From: Achromobacter sp. B7
GTDB lineage: Bacteria > Pseudomonadota > Gammaproteobacteria > Burkholderiales > Burkholderiaceae_B
Assembly: GCF_003600685.1 (NCBI RefSeq)
Contig: NZ_CP032084.1
Location: forward strand, 3,224,001-3,288,000
DNA: 64,000 bases
Direction of reading: 5' to 3'
The stretch's first letter is position 1; the number at the start of each line of letters is the position of its first letter. Under the pieces are notes generated by a model that did no database searches, had not been told where the DNA came from, and saw only the letters and a program-made list of their open reading frames with translations. A program made the translations under genes and the position numbers. Positions 24,689 to 33,167 of this stretch are shown here, one piece after another.

Positions 24689-25708
24689 ATGCGATTGATT
24701 CAATTCTGGAAGACGGCGGGCGTGGCGGTGGCGCTGGCCGCGGGCGTGGCGCAGGCAGGCACCGTCGATACCATCAAGAAGCGCGGCGAACTGGTTTGCG
24801 GCGTCAGCCAAGGGTCGGCGGGCTTGTCGATTGCGAACAAGGACGGCCGCTGGACCGGCCTGGACGCCGACCTGTGCCGCGCGCTGGCCGCCGCCGTGCT
24901 GGGCGACGCGAACAAAACCCGCTTCGTGCCGTTGAGTTCGCAGCAGCGCTTTCCCGCGCTACAGTCCGGCGAAATCGACGTACTGAACCGCAACACCACC
25001 ATCACGTCCAGCCGTGACGCGGGCCTGGGCATTGCGTCGGCCGGCATCGTGTTCTACGACGGCCAGGGTTTTCTGGTGCCACGCAAGCTGGGCGTCAAAA
25101 GCGCCACCGAGCTTGAAGGCGCGCAGGTCTGCGTGCAGCCGGGCACCGTCAATGAACAGAACCTGGTCGACTACTTCAAGAAGAACAAGCTGACGTATCG
25201 GCCAGTGGTGATTGAAAACCTGGTCGAACTGGAACAGGCGTTCTACGCCGGCCGCTGCGACGTGTACCTGTCGGACGCGTCCACGCTGGCCGCCAGCCGC
25301 GCGGCGCGCGCCGCCAAGCCGGACGACTTCGTCATCCTGCCCGAACGCATCAACAAGTCGCCGCTTGGCCCCTTCGTTCGGCAGGACGATCCCAACTGGG
25401 CCGCCATTGTGCGGTGGACGGTCAACGCGCTGGTGGCCGCCGAAGAGCTGGGCGTGACGTCGGCCAATGCCGACGCCCAATCGCAAAGCACCGACGCACA
25501 GGTACGCCGCCTGCTGGGCGTGGACCCGGGCATCGGCAAAAGCTTCGGCCTGGACGAAAGCTGGGCCAAGAACGCCATCAAGGCCGTGGGCAATTACGGC
25601 GAAGTGTGGGACCGCAACCTGGGCGCCAACACCCCGCTGAAACTGGACCGTGGCCTGAATGCGCAATGGAACAAGGGCGGCCTGCTGTATTCGCCGCCAT
25701 TCCAGTGA
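24689..25708 (+). CDS. polar amino-acid ABC transporter substrate-binding protein (AapJ-like)
   Basis: 339 residues from the ATG at 24689. Signal peptide about 1-23 (VAQAGT). The SBP family 3 hallmarks match the AapJ/BztA group: VDTIKKRGELVCGVSQGSAG, GRWTGLDADLCRALAAAVLGD, SGEIDVLNRNTTIT and LPERINKSPLGPFVRQ. It binds an L-amino acid in the periplasm for the fused permease just downstream. A hairpin with TTTT lies between them, likely to keep receptor mRNA in excess. It is divergent from a class V aminotransferase through near-identical promoters, so the two are probably co-regulated. Confidence 0.9.
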   Translation: MRLIQFWKTAGVAVALAAGVAQAGTVDTIKKRGELVCGVSQGSAGLSIANKDGRWTGLDADLCRALAAAVLGDANKTRFVPLSSQQRFPALQSGEIDVLNRNTTITSSRDAGLGIASAGIVFYDGQGFLVPRKLGVKSATELEGAQVCVQPGTVNEQNLVDYFKKNKLTYRPVVIENLVELEQAFYAGRCDVYLSDASTLAASRAARAAKPDDFVILPERINKSPLGPFVRQDDPNWAAIVRWTVNALVAAEELGVTSANADAQSQSTDAQVRRLLGVDPGIGKSFGLDESWAKNAIKAVGNYGEVWDRNLGANTPLKLDRGLNAQWNKGGLLYSPPFQ

Positions 25709-25731
25709 AGCGCTAAGGACTGAACGCGGCG

Positions 25732-25754
25732 GGCGGGCCACCGGCCCGCCTTTT
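25732..25754 (+). terminator. intrinsic terminator/attenuator between receptor and permease
   Basis: GGCGGGCC (25732-25739) pairs with GGCCCGCC (25743-25750) around ACC, followed by TTTT. It ends 3 bp before the permease ATG at 25757, so it probably works as a leaky attenuator. Confidence 0.75.
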
Positions 25755-25756
25755 GC

Positions 25757-28246
25757 ATGGGCAAGACTTCAATGACTGCAACCACACTTCCCTTTGCGCC
25801 GCCCGGCTTCCTGCGCCGCTGGCTGCCCACGCTGGCATGGACGCTGGTGCTGGGCGGCATGGCCGCCGTGTTGCTGGCGCACATCGAAGGCGTACAGGCC
25901 GCGCGCGGGGTGCAAGGCGGATTCGGCTTCCTGCTTCAGCCGTCGGGCTTTCGCATTTCGGAAAGCCTGTTGAGCGTCACGCCTGACGATCCTTACTGGA
26001 TGTCGATCGCGGCGGGCCTGGTCAACACGCTGACCGTGGCCGTCCTGGCGATTGCGCTGGCGACGTTGCTGGGCATCGCGCTGGGCTTGATGCGGCTATC
26101 GGCAAACGCCTTGGCGGCGCGCGCCGCAGCCGCCATCATCGCCCCGCTGCGCAACACGCCGGTGTTACTGCAATTGTTCGTCTGGTATGGGCTGCTGTTG
26201 CGGCTGCCGGATGCACGGCAAGCCTGGTCGCCGTTGCCGTCCGTATTGCTGTCCAATCGGGGCTTGGCCTTGCCTGCCTTGCATGGCTGCTTGCCGTATG
26301 CCGCCGTGGTGCTGGCCGCGTTGGCGCTAGCCGCCTGGGCGCGACGCCGCGCCTGCCCGCGCGCGGTGTATGCGGCGTTGGCCGCCGCCGTCCTGTTCGC
26401 TTGGGCGTTGCTGCCCGCCGTGCAGATAGACTTGCCGGTCAAGCGTGGCCTGGGGCTGCATGGCGGCTGGCAACCCAGCATCGAGTTCGTGGCGCTGCTG
26501 ATCGGGCTGGTGGTCTTTCACGCCGCCTACATCGCCGACATCGTGCGCGCCGCCGTGCGCGCGGTGCCGCTGGGGCTGGTGGAAGCCGGCCAGGCCATGG
26601 GCTTGACGCCGCGCGCCGTGATGCAGCGGGTGATTGCGCCCTATGCCGTGCGGGTGGCGCTGCCGCCTTACGCCAACCAATGCCTGGCGCTGATCAAGAA
26701 CAGCACCTTGGCCATTGCCATCGGCTACCAGGAATTGATGGCCGTCATCAACACAGTCATCACGCAGACGGGGCTGGCGTTGGAAGGCATTGCGCTGGCG
26801 CTGGCCATTTACCTGAGCTTGGCGCTGCTGGTGGGCGGCGGCCTGTCGGCCTGGAATGCGCGCCACGCACGGCATGGTCCGGGCGACACGCACGGGCCGC
26901 GCCTGGGTGACCGATCCCGCTGGAACCCCACGGACGGCCACCGACGCAGGCGTGGCAAGCTTGGCCAGGTCGCGCTGAACGGGCTGACGGCGCCAGCAAC
27001 ACGGCAAGCCTTGGCATCGGCAATCACCGCGCCATTGACCTTGGCAACAAGGGCGACGTACGCCTCGGCAATCACGGCGGCATTGGTCGCCGGATTCCGG
27101 CTTGCCATGACGGTGGCAATCACACTTGCGCTTGCGATGGCGGCGTGGGCGTTGCTGGACTGGGCCGTGCTGGGCGCGGTATGGCATGGCGAGCCCGAAG
27201 CCTGCGCGCGCGCCGCCGGCGCATGCTGGGCGGCCGTGGGCCAAAACCTGCCGCTGCTGGTCTTTGGCACGATGGCTCCGGGCGACCGGAGCGCCGCGCT
27301 GGTCGCCTGCGCGGCACTGGTCGCAGGCATCGCGCTGACGCTGGGCGCAGGCGGCCTGGCCGCGCGCCCGCGCCGGGTCGGGTCGGTGCCGGGGCACCCG
27401 CTGGGCTCGCTCGCCGCGTTGCAGCCAAGGTGGACGCCAGGTTCGCTGCCGGCGTTGCTGCCGAAGTGGCTGCCGAAGTGGCTGCCGAAGTTTCTGCCCA
27501 AGCTGCTACCCAAGCTGCCACCGAAGTTCCTGCCGGCACTGCTGCCTGGATTACTTCTGACGCTGCTGGCCATCGCCGTTTCCGCCTTGTCCGGGTGGCC
27601 CTGGGGCGGCACGCCAATCGGGCCGCAACGCTGGGGCGGCTTGCTGGTCACGTTGATCCTGGCCATTGCCGCGCTGGCCGCCGCCGTGCCGCTGGCCTTT
27701 GCGCTGGCGCTGCTGCGCCGGTCCGGCAGCCGGGCCGGGTCGATGGCGGCAGCCGGCCTGATCGAAGCGGTGCGCGGCGTGCCGCTGGTGACCCAACTAT
27801 TGTTCGCCTCGTTCGTGTTGCCCATGCTGTTAGGCGGCAACGTGTCCAAGTTCAGCATGGCGTTGGCCGCGCTGACCCTGCATACGGCGTGTCTGTTGGC
27901 CGAGGTGCTGCGCGGCGCACTGCAAGCGATTCCGCCCGGCCAGATGATGGCGGCGCGCGCGCTGGGCATGCGGCCGTTCACGGCCTATGCCACGGTGATC
28001 TGGCCACAAGCCCGCCGCATCGCCGCGCCGGCCGCCTTGGGCGTGTTCGTGGGCGCGGTAAAAGACACCTCGCTGGTCAGCATCATCGGCGTCTTCGACG
28101 TATTGGGCGCGGCCAAGGCGGTGGTCGCGGGCACCGACTGGCGGCCCTATCACGTTGAGGTCTACCTGGCGGTGGCGCTGCTGTATTTCGGCGCCAGCCT
28201 GGCGCTGTCACGCGTGGCCCGGCGCATGGAAACGCGCGCGGGTTAG
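25757..28246 (+). CDS. fused amino-acid ABC transporter permease (AapQ-AapM double domain)
   Basis: 829 residues, about twice a normal permease. The first half (to about 380) is AapQ-like, with EAGQAMGLTPRAVMQRVIAPY at 275. The second half (from about 430) is AapM-like, with MMAARALGMRPFTAYATVIWPQ at 729 as its own EAA loop. Both halves end in the family's K(N/D)(S/T)(T/S)L segment (ALIKNSTLAIAIG; AVKDTSLVSIIG). In relatives these are two genes. The junction is basic, and the AapM half has an insert of LPKW/LPKF tetrapeptides. Start 25757 or 25772; neither has a clear ribosome site. No aapP-type ATPase gene is adjacent. Confidence 0.85.
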   Translation: MGKTSMTATTLPFAPPGFLRRWLPTLAWTLVLGGMAAVLLAHIEGVQAARGVQGGFGFLLQPSGFRISESLLSVTPDDPYWMSIAAGLVNTLTVAVLAIALATLLGIALGLMRLSANALAARAAAAIIAPLRNTPVLLQLFVWYGLLLRLPDARQAWSPLPSVLLSNRGLALPALHGCLPYAAVVLAALALAAWARRRACPRAVYAALAAAVLFAWALLPAVQIDLPVKRGLGLHGGWQPSIEFVALLIGLVVFHAAYIADIVRAAVRAVPLGLVEAGQAMGLTPRAVMQRVIAPYAVRVALPPYANQCLALIKNSTLAIAIGYQELMAVINTVITQTGLALEGIALALAIYLSLALLVGGGLSAWNARHARHGPGDTHGPRLGDRSRWNPTDGHRRRRGKLGQVALNGLTAPATRQALASAITAPLTLATRATYASAITAALVAGFRLAMTVAITLALAMAAWALLDWAVLGAVWHGEPEACARAAGACWAAVGQNLPLLVFGTMAPGDRSAALVACAALVAGIALTLGAGGLAARPRRVGSVPGHPLGSLAALQPRWTPGSLPALLPKWLPKWLPKFLPKLLPKLPPKFLPALLPGLLLTLLAIAVSALSGWPWGGTPIGPQRWGGLLVTLILAIAALAAAVPLAFALALLRRSGSRAGSMAAAGLIEAVRGVPLVTQLLFASFVLPMLLGGNVSKFSMALAALTLHTACLLAEVLRGALQAIPPGQMMAARALGMRPFTAYATVIWPQARRIAAPAALGVFVGAVKDTSLVSIIGVFDVLGAAKAVVAGTDWRPYHVEVYLAVALLYFGASLALSRVARRMETRAG
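27446..27553 (+). repeat. 12-bp tandem repeat coding LPKx
   Basis: Nine 12-bp units, variants of CTGCCGAAGTGG, encode LPAL, LPKW, LPKW, LPKF, LPKL, LPKL, PPKF, LPAL and LPGL in the second half of the fused permease (from residue 564), just before a membrane segment. Confidence 0.9.
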
Positions 28247-28292
28247 CGCCTTCGGTAGCCGCGCTTGGCAGGCGCGCCGCGGCCCGGCGCCA

Positions 28293-29264
28293 TCACCCCG
28301 CGCGCGAATCCAGCGGGATGCGGTTCAGGAAACGGTCGAAGGCGCTCAGGTACGCGACTTCCACCGTGCTCAGCTTGCGTTGCTTGTGCCAGGTCAGGAA
28401 CACATCGATCTCGGCCACCGACTCCGCGGGCGGCAGCCGGCGCAGGTCACCGCTCATCACATCCTGGCGTATCAAATGTTCCGGCAGGAAACTCAGGCCG
28501 ATGCCGGCCACCACCATGCGGCGTATTTCTTCGATATTGGGCGAGGTGCCCACGATGCGACCGGTAAACCCCTGCTGATCGCGAAAGATCGTCAAGGGCG
28601 ATAGCGTATCGCCGATCTGGTCGCTGGCGAAGCACACGAAGTTCTGGTCCATCAGGTCTTCAAGGCTGACGCGCGGCTTGGAGAACAGCGGATGATGACG
28701 GCCGCAGACGACCGCGTAATGGTGGCGCAGAAACAGCCGCCGCTCCAACGCGTCAACCGGTTTGCGGCACAGACAGATGCCCAGGGCCGGCACGCGCTTG
28801 GCCAGGGCGTCCAGGATGGCGGCGCTGGGCAGCACATCCACGTGGAATTCAATCTTGGGATAGCGCCGGTGAAACTGCGCCAGGAAATCGTCGTAGGCCG
28901 GGCTTTGCACCTTGCTCATGACCAGCAGCCGCAGCGTACCGGCAATTTCGGCGCGGTCCTGGGTGGTGGCGTTTTCAATGCGCGCCATCGTGCCGTACAT
29001 GTCGCGGGCAATGGCGTAGATTTCATCGCCCAGGCCGGTCAGACGGAATTCGCCGTTGCGCCGGTGCAGCAGCAGCCCACCCACTGCATCTTCAAGCCGC
29101 TTCAGCGCCTGGCTGACGGCCGGCTGGCTCAGGTGCAGCGCCTGCGCCGCGCGACCCACGCCGCGCTCTTGCACGACAAACATGAAGGTACGCAGCAGGT
29201 TCCAGTCCATGCGTTCGGGGGCAAGCGGTTGTGACGGAACAGTGCGAACGGGCGGCTGGGGCAT
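28293..29264 (-). CDS. LysR-family transcriptional regulator
   Basis: Up to 323 residues; the usual LysR opening MDWNLLRTFMFVVQERG begins at residue 19 (ATG 29210), so the first 18 residues may be untranslated. The helix-turn-helix (GRAAQALHLSQPAVSQALKRLED) and effector domain are complete. It is the last gene after the MHS transporter and histone-deacetylase-like gene on the same strand, separated by a terminator. It may control that pair through a palindrome upstream of the transporter (inference). Confidence 0.9.
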   Translation of the reverse strand: MPQPPVRTVPSQPLAPERMDWNLLRTFMFVVQERGVGRAAQALHLSQPAVSQALKRLEDAVGGLLLHRRNGEFRLTGLGDEIYAIARDMYGTMARIENATTQDRAEIAGTLRLLVMSKVQSPAYDDFLAQFHRRYPKIEFHVDVLPSAAILDALAKRVPALGICLCRKPVDALERRLFLRHHYAVVCGRHHPLFSKPRVSLEDLMDQNFVCFASDQIGDTLSPLTIFRDQQGFTGRIVGTSPNIEEIRRMVVAGIGLSFLPEHLIRQDVMSGDLRRLPPAESVAEIDVFLTWHKQRKLSTVEVAYLSAFDRFLNRIPLDSRAG

Positions 29265-29282
29265 GGCGTGGGGTCAAGGGCG

Positions 29283-29313
29283 AAAAAAAGGCCGGGTGGA
29301 ATCCACGCCGGCC
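29283..29313 (-). terminator. intrinsic terminator after the amidohydrolase gene
   Basis: On the minus strand, a stem of CCGGCC/GGCCGG plus GTGG/CCAC (one bulged G, 3-nt loop) is followed by seven T residues (the A-run at 29283-29289). Confidence 0.85.
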
Positions 29314-29331
29314 CCGCCGATGCCCCGTGTT

Positions 29332-30351
29332 TCAGACGCCGGTCAGCCCCGCGAAGAAGCGCGACGCGTTGGATTCCAATCCGTCGATATAGTAGCCGCC
29401 TTCCTGCACGATCAGCGTGGGCAGGCGCAGCGCGCCGACCTCGCCGCCCAAGCGCTCGAAACCGTCTTCCGTGACGCTGACCATGGCCTGCGGGTCTTTC
29501 TCGAAAATGTCGAAACCCAGCGACAGCACCAGCGCGTCCGGCTGGAATAGCTCGATGGCGCGGCGCGCCTGCGCCAGCCGGTCAAAGAACACGGCTTCGC
29601 TGGAGCCGTGCGGCATGGGCAGGTTGATGTTGTAGCCGTAGCCCGCGCCCGCGCCACGCTCGTCTTCAAAGCCCGCGACCACCGGGTAGAAGTTTTCAGG
29701 ATCGCCGTGAATCGACACGTACAACACGTCGTTGCGTTCGTAGAAGATCTCCTGGATGCCTTGCCCGTGATGCATGTCGGTGTCCAGGATGGCCACGCGG
29801 GGAAACTTCGACGTCAGCCGCTGCGCCGCGATGGCCGCGTTGTTCAGGTAGCAAAAGCCACCCGCCGCATCGCGCCGCGCATGGTGGCCCGGTGGGCGGC
29901 AGATGGCGTAGGCGTGCGGGTCGCCGGCCAGCAAGGCTTCGGCGCCGGCCACCGCGCACTGCGCCGCCCAGTAGGCCGACTGCCAGGTATGCGGGCCCAC
30001 GGGGCAGCTGCCGTCCGCCAGGTAACGCCCGGCCTTGGCCAGCACGCCACGCAAGGCGTTGGGTTCGCGCACGAACACGTTCGAGACCACTTCGCCGCCC
30101 CAGTCGCCCGGCAGCTTCATCCAGTCGGCATGCGCGTCCTGCAGAAAACGCAGGTAGTCCAGCGAATGCACCGCCGCCAGCGCGCCCGCGCCATGATCGG
30201 CCGGCGCCTGCACGTCAAAGCCCAGCTTCTGCGCCGCCTGCACCAGGCCGTCCAGGCGGGCCGGCACTTCTTGCGGCGTGCGCATCTTGCCGCGTGAAAA
30301 ATAGGTCTCGGGATGATGCAGCTTCTGGTCGTCGTGAAAAAATGCCTTCAT
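29332..30351 (-). CDS. histone-deacetylase-family amidohydrolase (acetylpolyamine amidohydrolase-like)
   Basis: 339 residues from MKAFFHDDQKLHHPETYF (ATG 30351), overlapping the transporter stop (ATGA). The HDAC active site is intact: PPGHHARRDAAGGFCYLNNAA with the His-His pair, DTDMHHGQGIQEIFY with the Zn ligands Asp and His, and LSLGFDIFEKDP with the third Zn ligand. The N-terminal HDDQxxHxP opening with the FSRG loop is typical of bacterial acetylpolyamine amidohydrolases, which remove acetyl groups from polyamines and related amides. Coupling to an MHS-type permease suggests uptake followed by deacetylation. Confidence 0.88.
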   Translation of the reverse strand: MKAFFHDDQKLHHPETYFSRGKMRTPQEVPARLDGLVQAAQKLGFDVQAPADHGAGALAAVHSLDYLRFLQDAHADWMKLPGDWGGEVVSNVFVREPNALRGVLAKAGRYLADGSCPVGPHTWQSAYWAAQCAVAGAEALLAGDPHAYAICRPPGHHARRDAAGGFCYLNNAAIAAQRLTSKFPRVAILDTDMHHGQGIQEIFYERNDVLYVSIHGDPENFYPVVAGFEDERGAGAGYGYNINLPMPHGSSEAVFFDRLAQARRAIELFQPDALVLSLGFDIFEKDPQAMVSVTEDGFERLGGEVGALRLPTLIVQEGGYYIDGLESNASRFFAGLTGV

Positions 30352-31697
30352 GCTTGCTGATCCTTCAGTTGAAAATTCTGGGTGCGCTGGCCGACAGTGC
30401 CCAGCAGCAGGACGGAAACCAGGGAAAGCAACGAAATCGCCGAGAACAACAGCGCCAGCGGCCACCACTGGCCCTTGAAATTCTCGGCCAGCACCGTACC
30501 CAGCAGCGGCGTCAAGCCACCGAAGATGGCGCCCGACAACTGATATGCCATCGAAATACCGGTGTAGCGGATGCGGGTGGGAAAGCTGTCGCTGACGTAG
30601 CCGGCGATAACGGCGTAGTAGGCGCCCATGAAGAGTACCGCCACGCCGACCCCCAGCGTAATACTGGTAAGCGAGCCCTGGTCGACCAGGTTGAACATCG
30701 CGTAGGGCGTGAAGATCGATGCAAACGCCATGGCGCCCAGAAAGCGCAGGTTGCCCACGCGGCTGGCAATGTAGGCCGACAGCGGCGTGATGAAGAACTG
30801 CATGATCGACACCACCAGCAGGCAGTCCAGGATCACCGCTCGGTTCAGGCCCACGTACTGCGTGGTGTAGGCAATCATGAACGTGTTGGTGAAATAGAAG
30901 CCGGCAATGCCCAGCACATTCGCGCCCACGGCCAGCGCCAGCAGGCCCGGCGCGCCGCGCAGCACCTGTGCCAGCGGCGCCTGCGCGGGCTTGGCGCCGG
31001 CCAGCGCGGCGGACTTGGCGCGCGTGGCCTGTGCGGCCTGCTCGGCCACGAAGTCGGGCGATTCGTTCACGCTCAGGCGGATCACGAACCCCACCACCAG
31101 CAACACGGCCGAGAACAGGAACGGCACGCGCCAGCCCCAGCTGAGAAACGCCTCGTCATCCAGCCCGGTGACCAGCTTGAACATCAGCATCGACAAAATC
31201 AGCCCGGCCGGGCTGCCCAGCTGCGCAAACGATGCAAAGAACGTGCGCTTGCTTTTGTCCGGCGAATGTTCGCCCGCCATCAGCACCGCGCCGCCCCATT
31301 CACCGCCCACGGCAATGCCCTGCACGATGCGCAGCAGGATCAACAGCACGGGCGCCCAGACGCCGATGGACGCGTGTGTGGGCAACAGGCCGATCAGCAC
31401 CGTGACCGAGCCCATCATCACCAAGGTGATCACCAGGGATTTCTTGCGGCCGATCTTGTCGCCGATGTGGCCAAAGATCGCGCCGCCCAACGGCCGCGCG
31501 AAAAAGCCCACGGCAAAAGTGCCGAACGCGGCCAAGGTGCCGTAAAAGCCCGACGCGGACGGAAAGAACAACTTGCCGAACACCAGCGCGGCAGCAGTGG
31601 CGTAGATGTAGAAGTCGTACCACTCGATCATGGTGCCGACAAAAGCGGCGGTCGACGCGCGCACCGGTTGGTGGCCCGTCACGGAATTTCCCCTCAT
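30348..31697 (-). CDS. MFS transporter, metabolite:H+ symporter (MHS) family
   Basis: 449 residues with 12 predicted helices. MHS hallmarks are present: FVGTMIEWYDFYIYATAAALVFGKLFFP in helix 1, RPLGGAIFGHIGDKIGRKKSL in loop 2-3, and RIVQGIAVGGEWGGAVLMAGEHS in helix 4. Relatives carry proline/betaine, shikimate, alpha-ketoglutarate or citrate; here the coupled amidohydrolase hints at an acetylated amine or related cation. AGAGAG precedes the ATG. A palindrome with flanking repeats lies 62 bp upstream. Confidence 0.9.
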   Translation of the reverse strand: MRGNSVTGHQPVRASTAAFVGTMIEWYDFYIYATAAALVFGKLFFPSASGFYGTLAAFGTFAVGFFARPLGGAIFGHIGDKIGRKKSLVITLVMMGSVTVLIGLLPTHASIGVWAPVLLILLRIVQGIAVGGEWGGAVLMAGEHSPDKSKRTFFASFAQLGSPAGLILSMLMFKLVTGLDDEAFLSWGWRVPFLFSAVLLVVGFVIRLSVNESPDFVAEQAAQATRAKSAALAGAKPAQAPLAQVLRGAPGLLALAVGANVLGIAGFYFTNTFMIAYTTQYVGLNRAVILDCLLVVSIMQFFITPLSAYIASRVGNLRFLGAMAFASIFTPYAMFNLVDQGSLTSITLGVGVAVLFMGAYYAVIAGYVSDSFPTRIRYTGISMAYQLSGAIFGGLTPLLGTVLAENFKGQWWPLALLFSAISLLSLVSVLLLGTVGQRTQNFQLKDQQA

Positions 31698-31758
31698 GGC
31701 TTATCTCTCTTACGTAGGTTGAGGTCTATCAGCCAATCGTTATAGCCCCGGCCCCGCC

Positions 31759-31782
31759 ATAAGAAAAATTCTTATTTCTTAT
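31759..31782. promoter_or_regulatory. putative operator upstream of the MHS transporter
   Basis: ATAAGAA-AAA-TTCTTAT (31759-31775) is a perfect 7-bp inverted repeat. Its right half TTCTTAT is repeated immediately (31776-31782). Symmetric site plus half-site is common for LysR regulators; one is encoded at the end of this operon. Confidence 0.5.
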
Positions 31783-31851
31783 CCTCTGAATTACTTTGCC
31801 TAATGAGTGGAAACCCCTAGTTTTAGCGGGTTTTCAGGCCCGCCCGAGACC

Positions 31852-32271
31852 TTATATTGCTGCCCGCATCCAGGCCGGGCGCGGCGCGGCGTCCAGCCAG
31901 TTCTTCACGATCAACCCTAGTTCGGTATCCCCGGATATCCGCAGGCGCCGTTGAAAGAACAGGGTATCGGCATCGGTGTCGCCGCGCGCCATGCCGATCA
32001 GGTCCGCCAAAACCGCGCCCAGCTCCAGGTCGGCCGGCGCGCGGGTCCAGGCCGGGCGGAATGCGCCGCCTTGCACCGAGAAGCCGGCACGCACGCCCAG
32101 GTCGTCGATGGTGATGGCAAAAGTACGGCCGTCCAGTTCGGCGGGTGGCGCCAGCCACTTGACGCGACGCGCCAGTTCCAGCCCCGCCGCCATGTGCAAC
32201 GACGCCAGCGGCGCCGGCACGCGGCGCCCCAACGCCGCCAGAAAGGCCGGAATGTGCGCGGGCGCCGTCAT
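31852..32271 (-). CDS. ubiT: UbiT-like SCP2-domain lipid carrier for anaerobic ubiquinone synthesis
   Basis: 139 residues from the ATG at 32271, overlapping the ubiV stop (ATGA). The SCP2 sterol-carrier fold is visible: LDGRTFAITIDDLGVRAGFSVQGG, then PADLELGAVLADLIGMARGDTDADTLFFQRRLRISGDTELGLIVKNWLD, where the FFxRRLxIxGDTExG segment is the UbiT hallmark. UbiT is thought to carry the octaprenyl intermediates that UbiU-UbiV hydroxylate without oxygen. A GC hairpin (GCGGG-N8-CCCGC, 31826-31843) follows the stop but lacks a T-run. Confidence 0.88.
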   Translation of the reverse strand: MTAPAHIPAFLAALGRRVPAPLASLHMAAGLELARRVKWLAPPAELDGRTFAITIDDLGVRAGFSVQGGAFRPAWTRAPADLELGAVLADLIGMARGDTDADTLFFQRRLRISGDTELGLIVKNWLDAAPRPAWMRAAI

Positions 32272-33167
32272 GCCGTGGCCTCCAGCAGTTCGATGCCCGA
32301 GCGGCCGTGGTAATAGCCGTTGCATCGCCCCATGCCGGCCGGTGGCAGCACCGTGCCCGCGGGTTGGCCATGGCGTATGGCATCCAGCGCGGCAATGGCC
32401 TCGTGCGTGCCGGCCGACTGCGGATTGACGCGCAAGACGTCGACGCCCATCCGCGCCAGCTCGCTGGCCTGCGCCAGTAGATCCAGGCACGCGGCGGACT
32501 GCACCTGGATGCCGTTGATGCTGAGAAATTCACGCGATTCACGCGTGCGCATGTCCAGGCCATCGGGATGCTCAATGCAGCGAAAGCCACACTCGTCTTT
32601 CTTCAAGCGAAAATGCCGCGCGGTAAAGCAGCGCGCCGAGAACGCCAGCGCCATGCGACCCCACACCAGCGTTTCGGCGGCCAGCCCGACGGGCCGCTCT
32701 TGCAGCAGCCGCGCCAACGTTTCGCCGTCCATCTCCAGCGGCGCCACAAAACGCATGGCGCCCTGCTGCGCCAGCCATTGCAGCGTGCCGCCGTGATACG
32801 CGTTCACGTGCGGCCCCGCCACAAATGGCCGCCCGGCCAGATGCCGCACCGCGCCCAGCTCGCCCGCTTCGATCATGAAGTCGTCCTGCGCGCACAGCTT
32901 CTTCAAGGCGCTGGCTTCCGCCCCCGTCTCGATCAAGGTGCGGCCCGACAGCACCACCGTCTTGCCTGCGGCGCGCAGGTCGTGCGCCAGGTCGCGCCAG
33001 TCGTCCGCGCGCAATTCATGGCGGCGGCTACAGACGGTTTCGCCCACATAAAGAATGTCAGCCGGGCCGTCCGCCAAGGCGGCGTAGAAGTCCAGCGTGT
33101 CGCGCCGAGTCCAGTAGTACAGCAGCGGCCCGACCGATATTTGATATTGCTTGGGATTCATTTCCAT
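32268..33167 (-). CDS. ubiV: UbiV, U32-family subunit of O2-independent ubiquinone hydroxylase
   Basis: 299 residues. Cysteines 46, 180, 193 and 197 (ETVCSRRHE; FSARCFTARHF; DECGFRC) have the spacing of the four [4Fe-4S] ligands of E. coli UbiV. UbiV and UbiU form a heterodimer that hydroxylates the quinone ring using prephenate rather than O2. The ATG at 33167 is taken; the ATG at 33161 forms an ATGA overlap with ubiU and is equally plausible. It is the middle gene of ubiU-ubiV-ubiT. Confidence 0.92.
   Translation of the reverse strand: MEMNPKQYQISVGPLLYYWTRRDTLDFYAALADGPADILYVGETVCSRRHELRADDWRDLAHDLRAAGKTVVLSGRTLIETGAEASALKKLCAQDDFMIEAGELGAVRHLAGRPFVAGPHVNAYHGGTLQWLAQQGAMRFVAPLEMDGETLARLLQERPVGLAAETLVWGRMALAFSARCFTARHFRLKKDECGFRCIEHPDGLDMRTRESREFLSINGIQVQSAACLDLLAQASELARMGVDVLRVNPQSAGTHEAIAALDAIRHGQPAGTVLPPAGMGRCNGYYHGRSGIELLEATA

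Noticed and set aside
31826..31843. GCGGG-N8-CCCGC as a terminator for ubiUVT
   Set aside because: Stem is only 5 bp and no T-run follows on the minus strand; noted under ubiT but not called.
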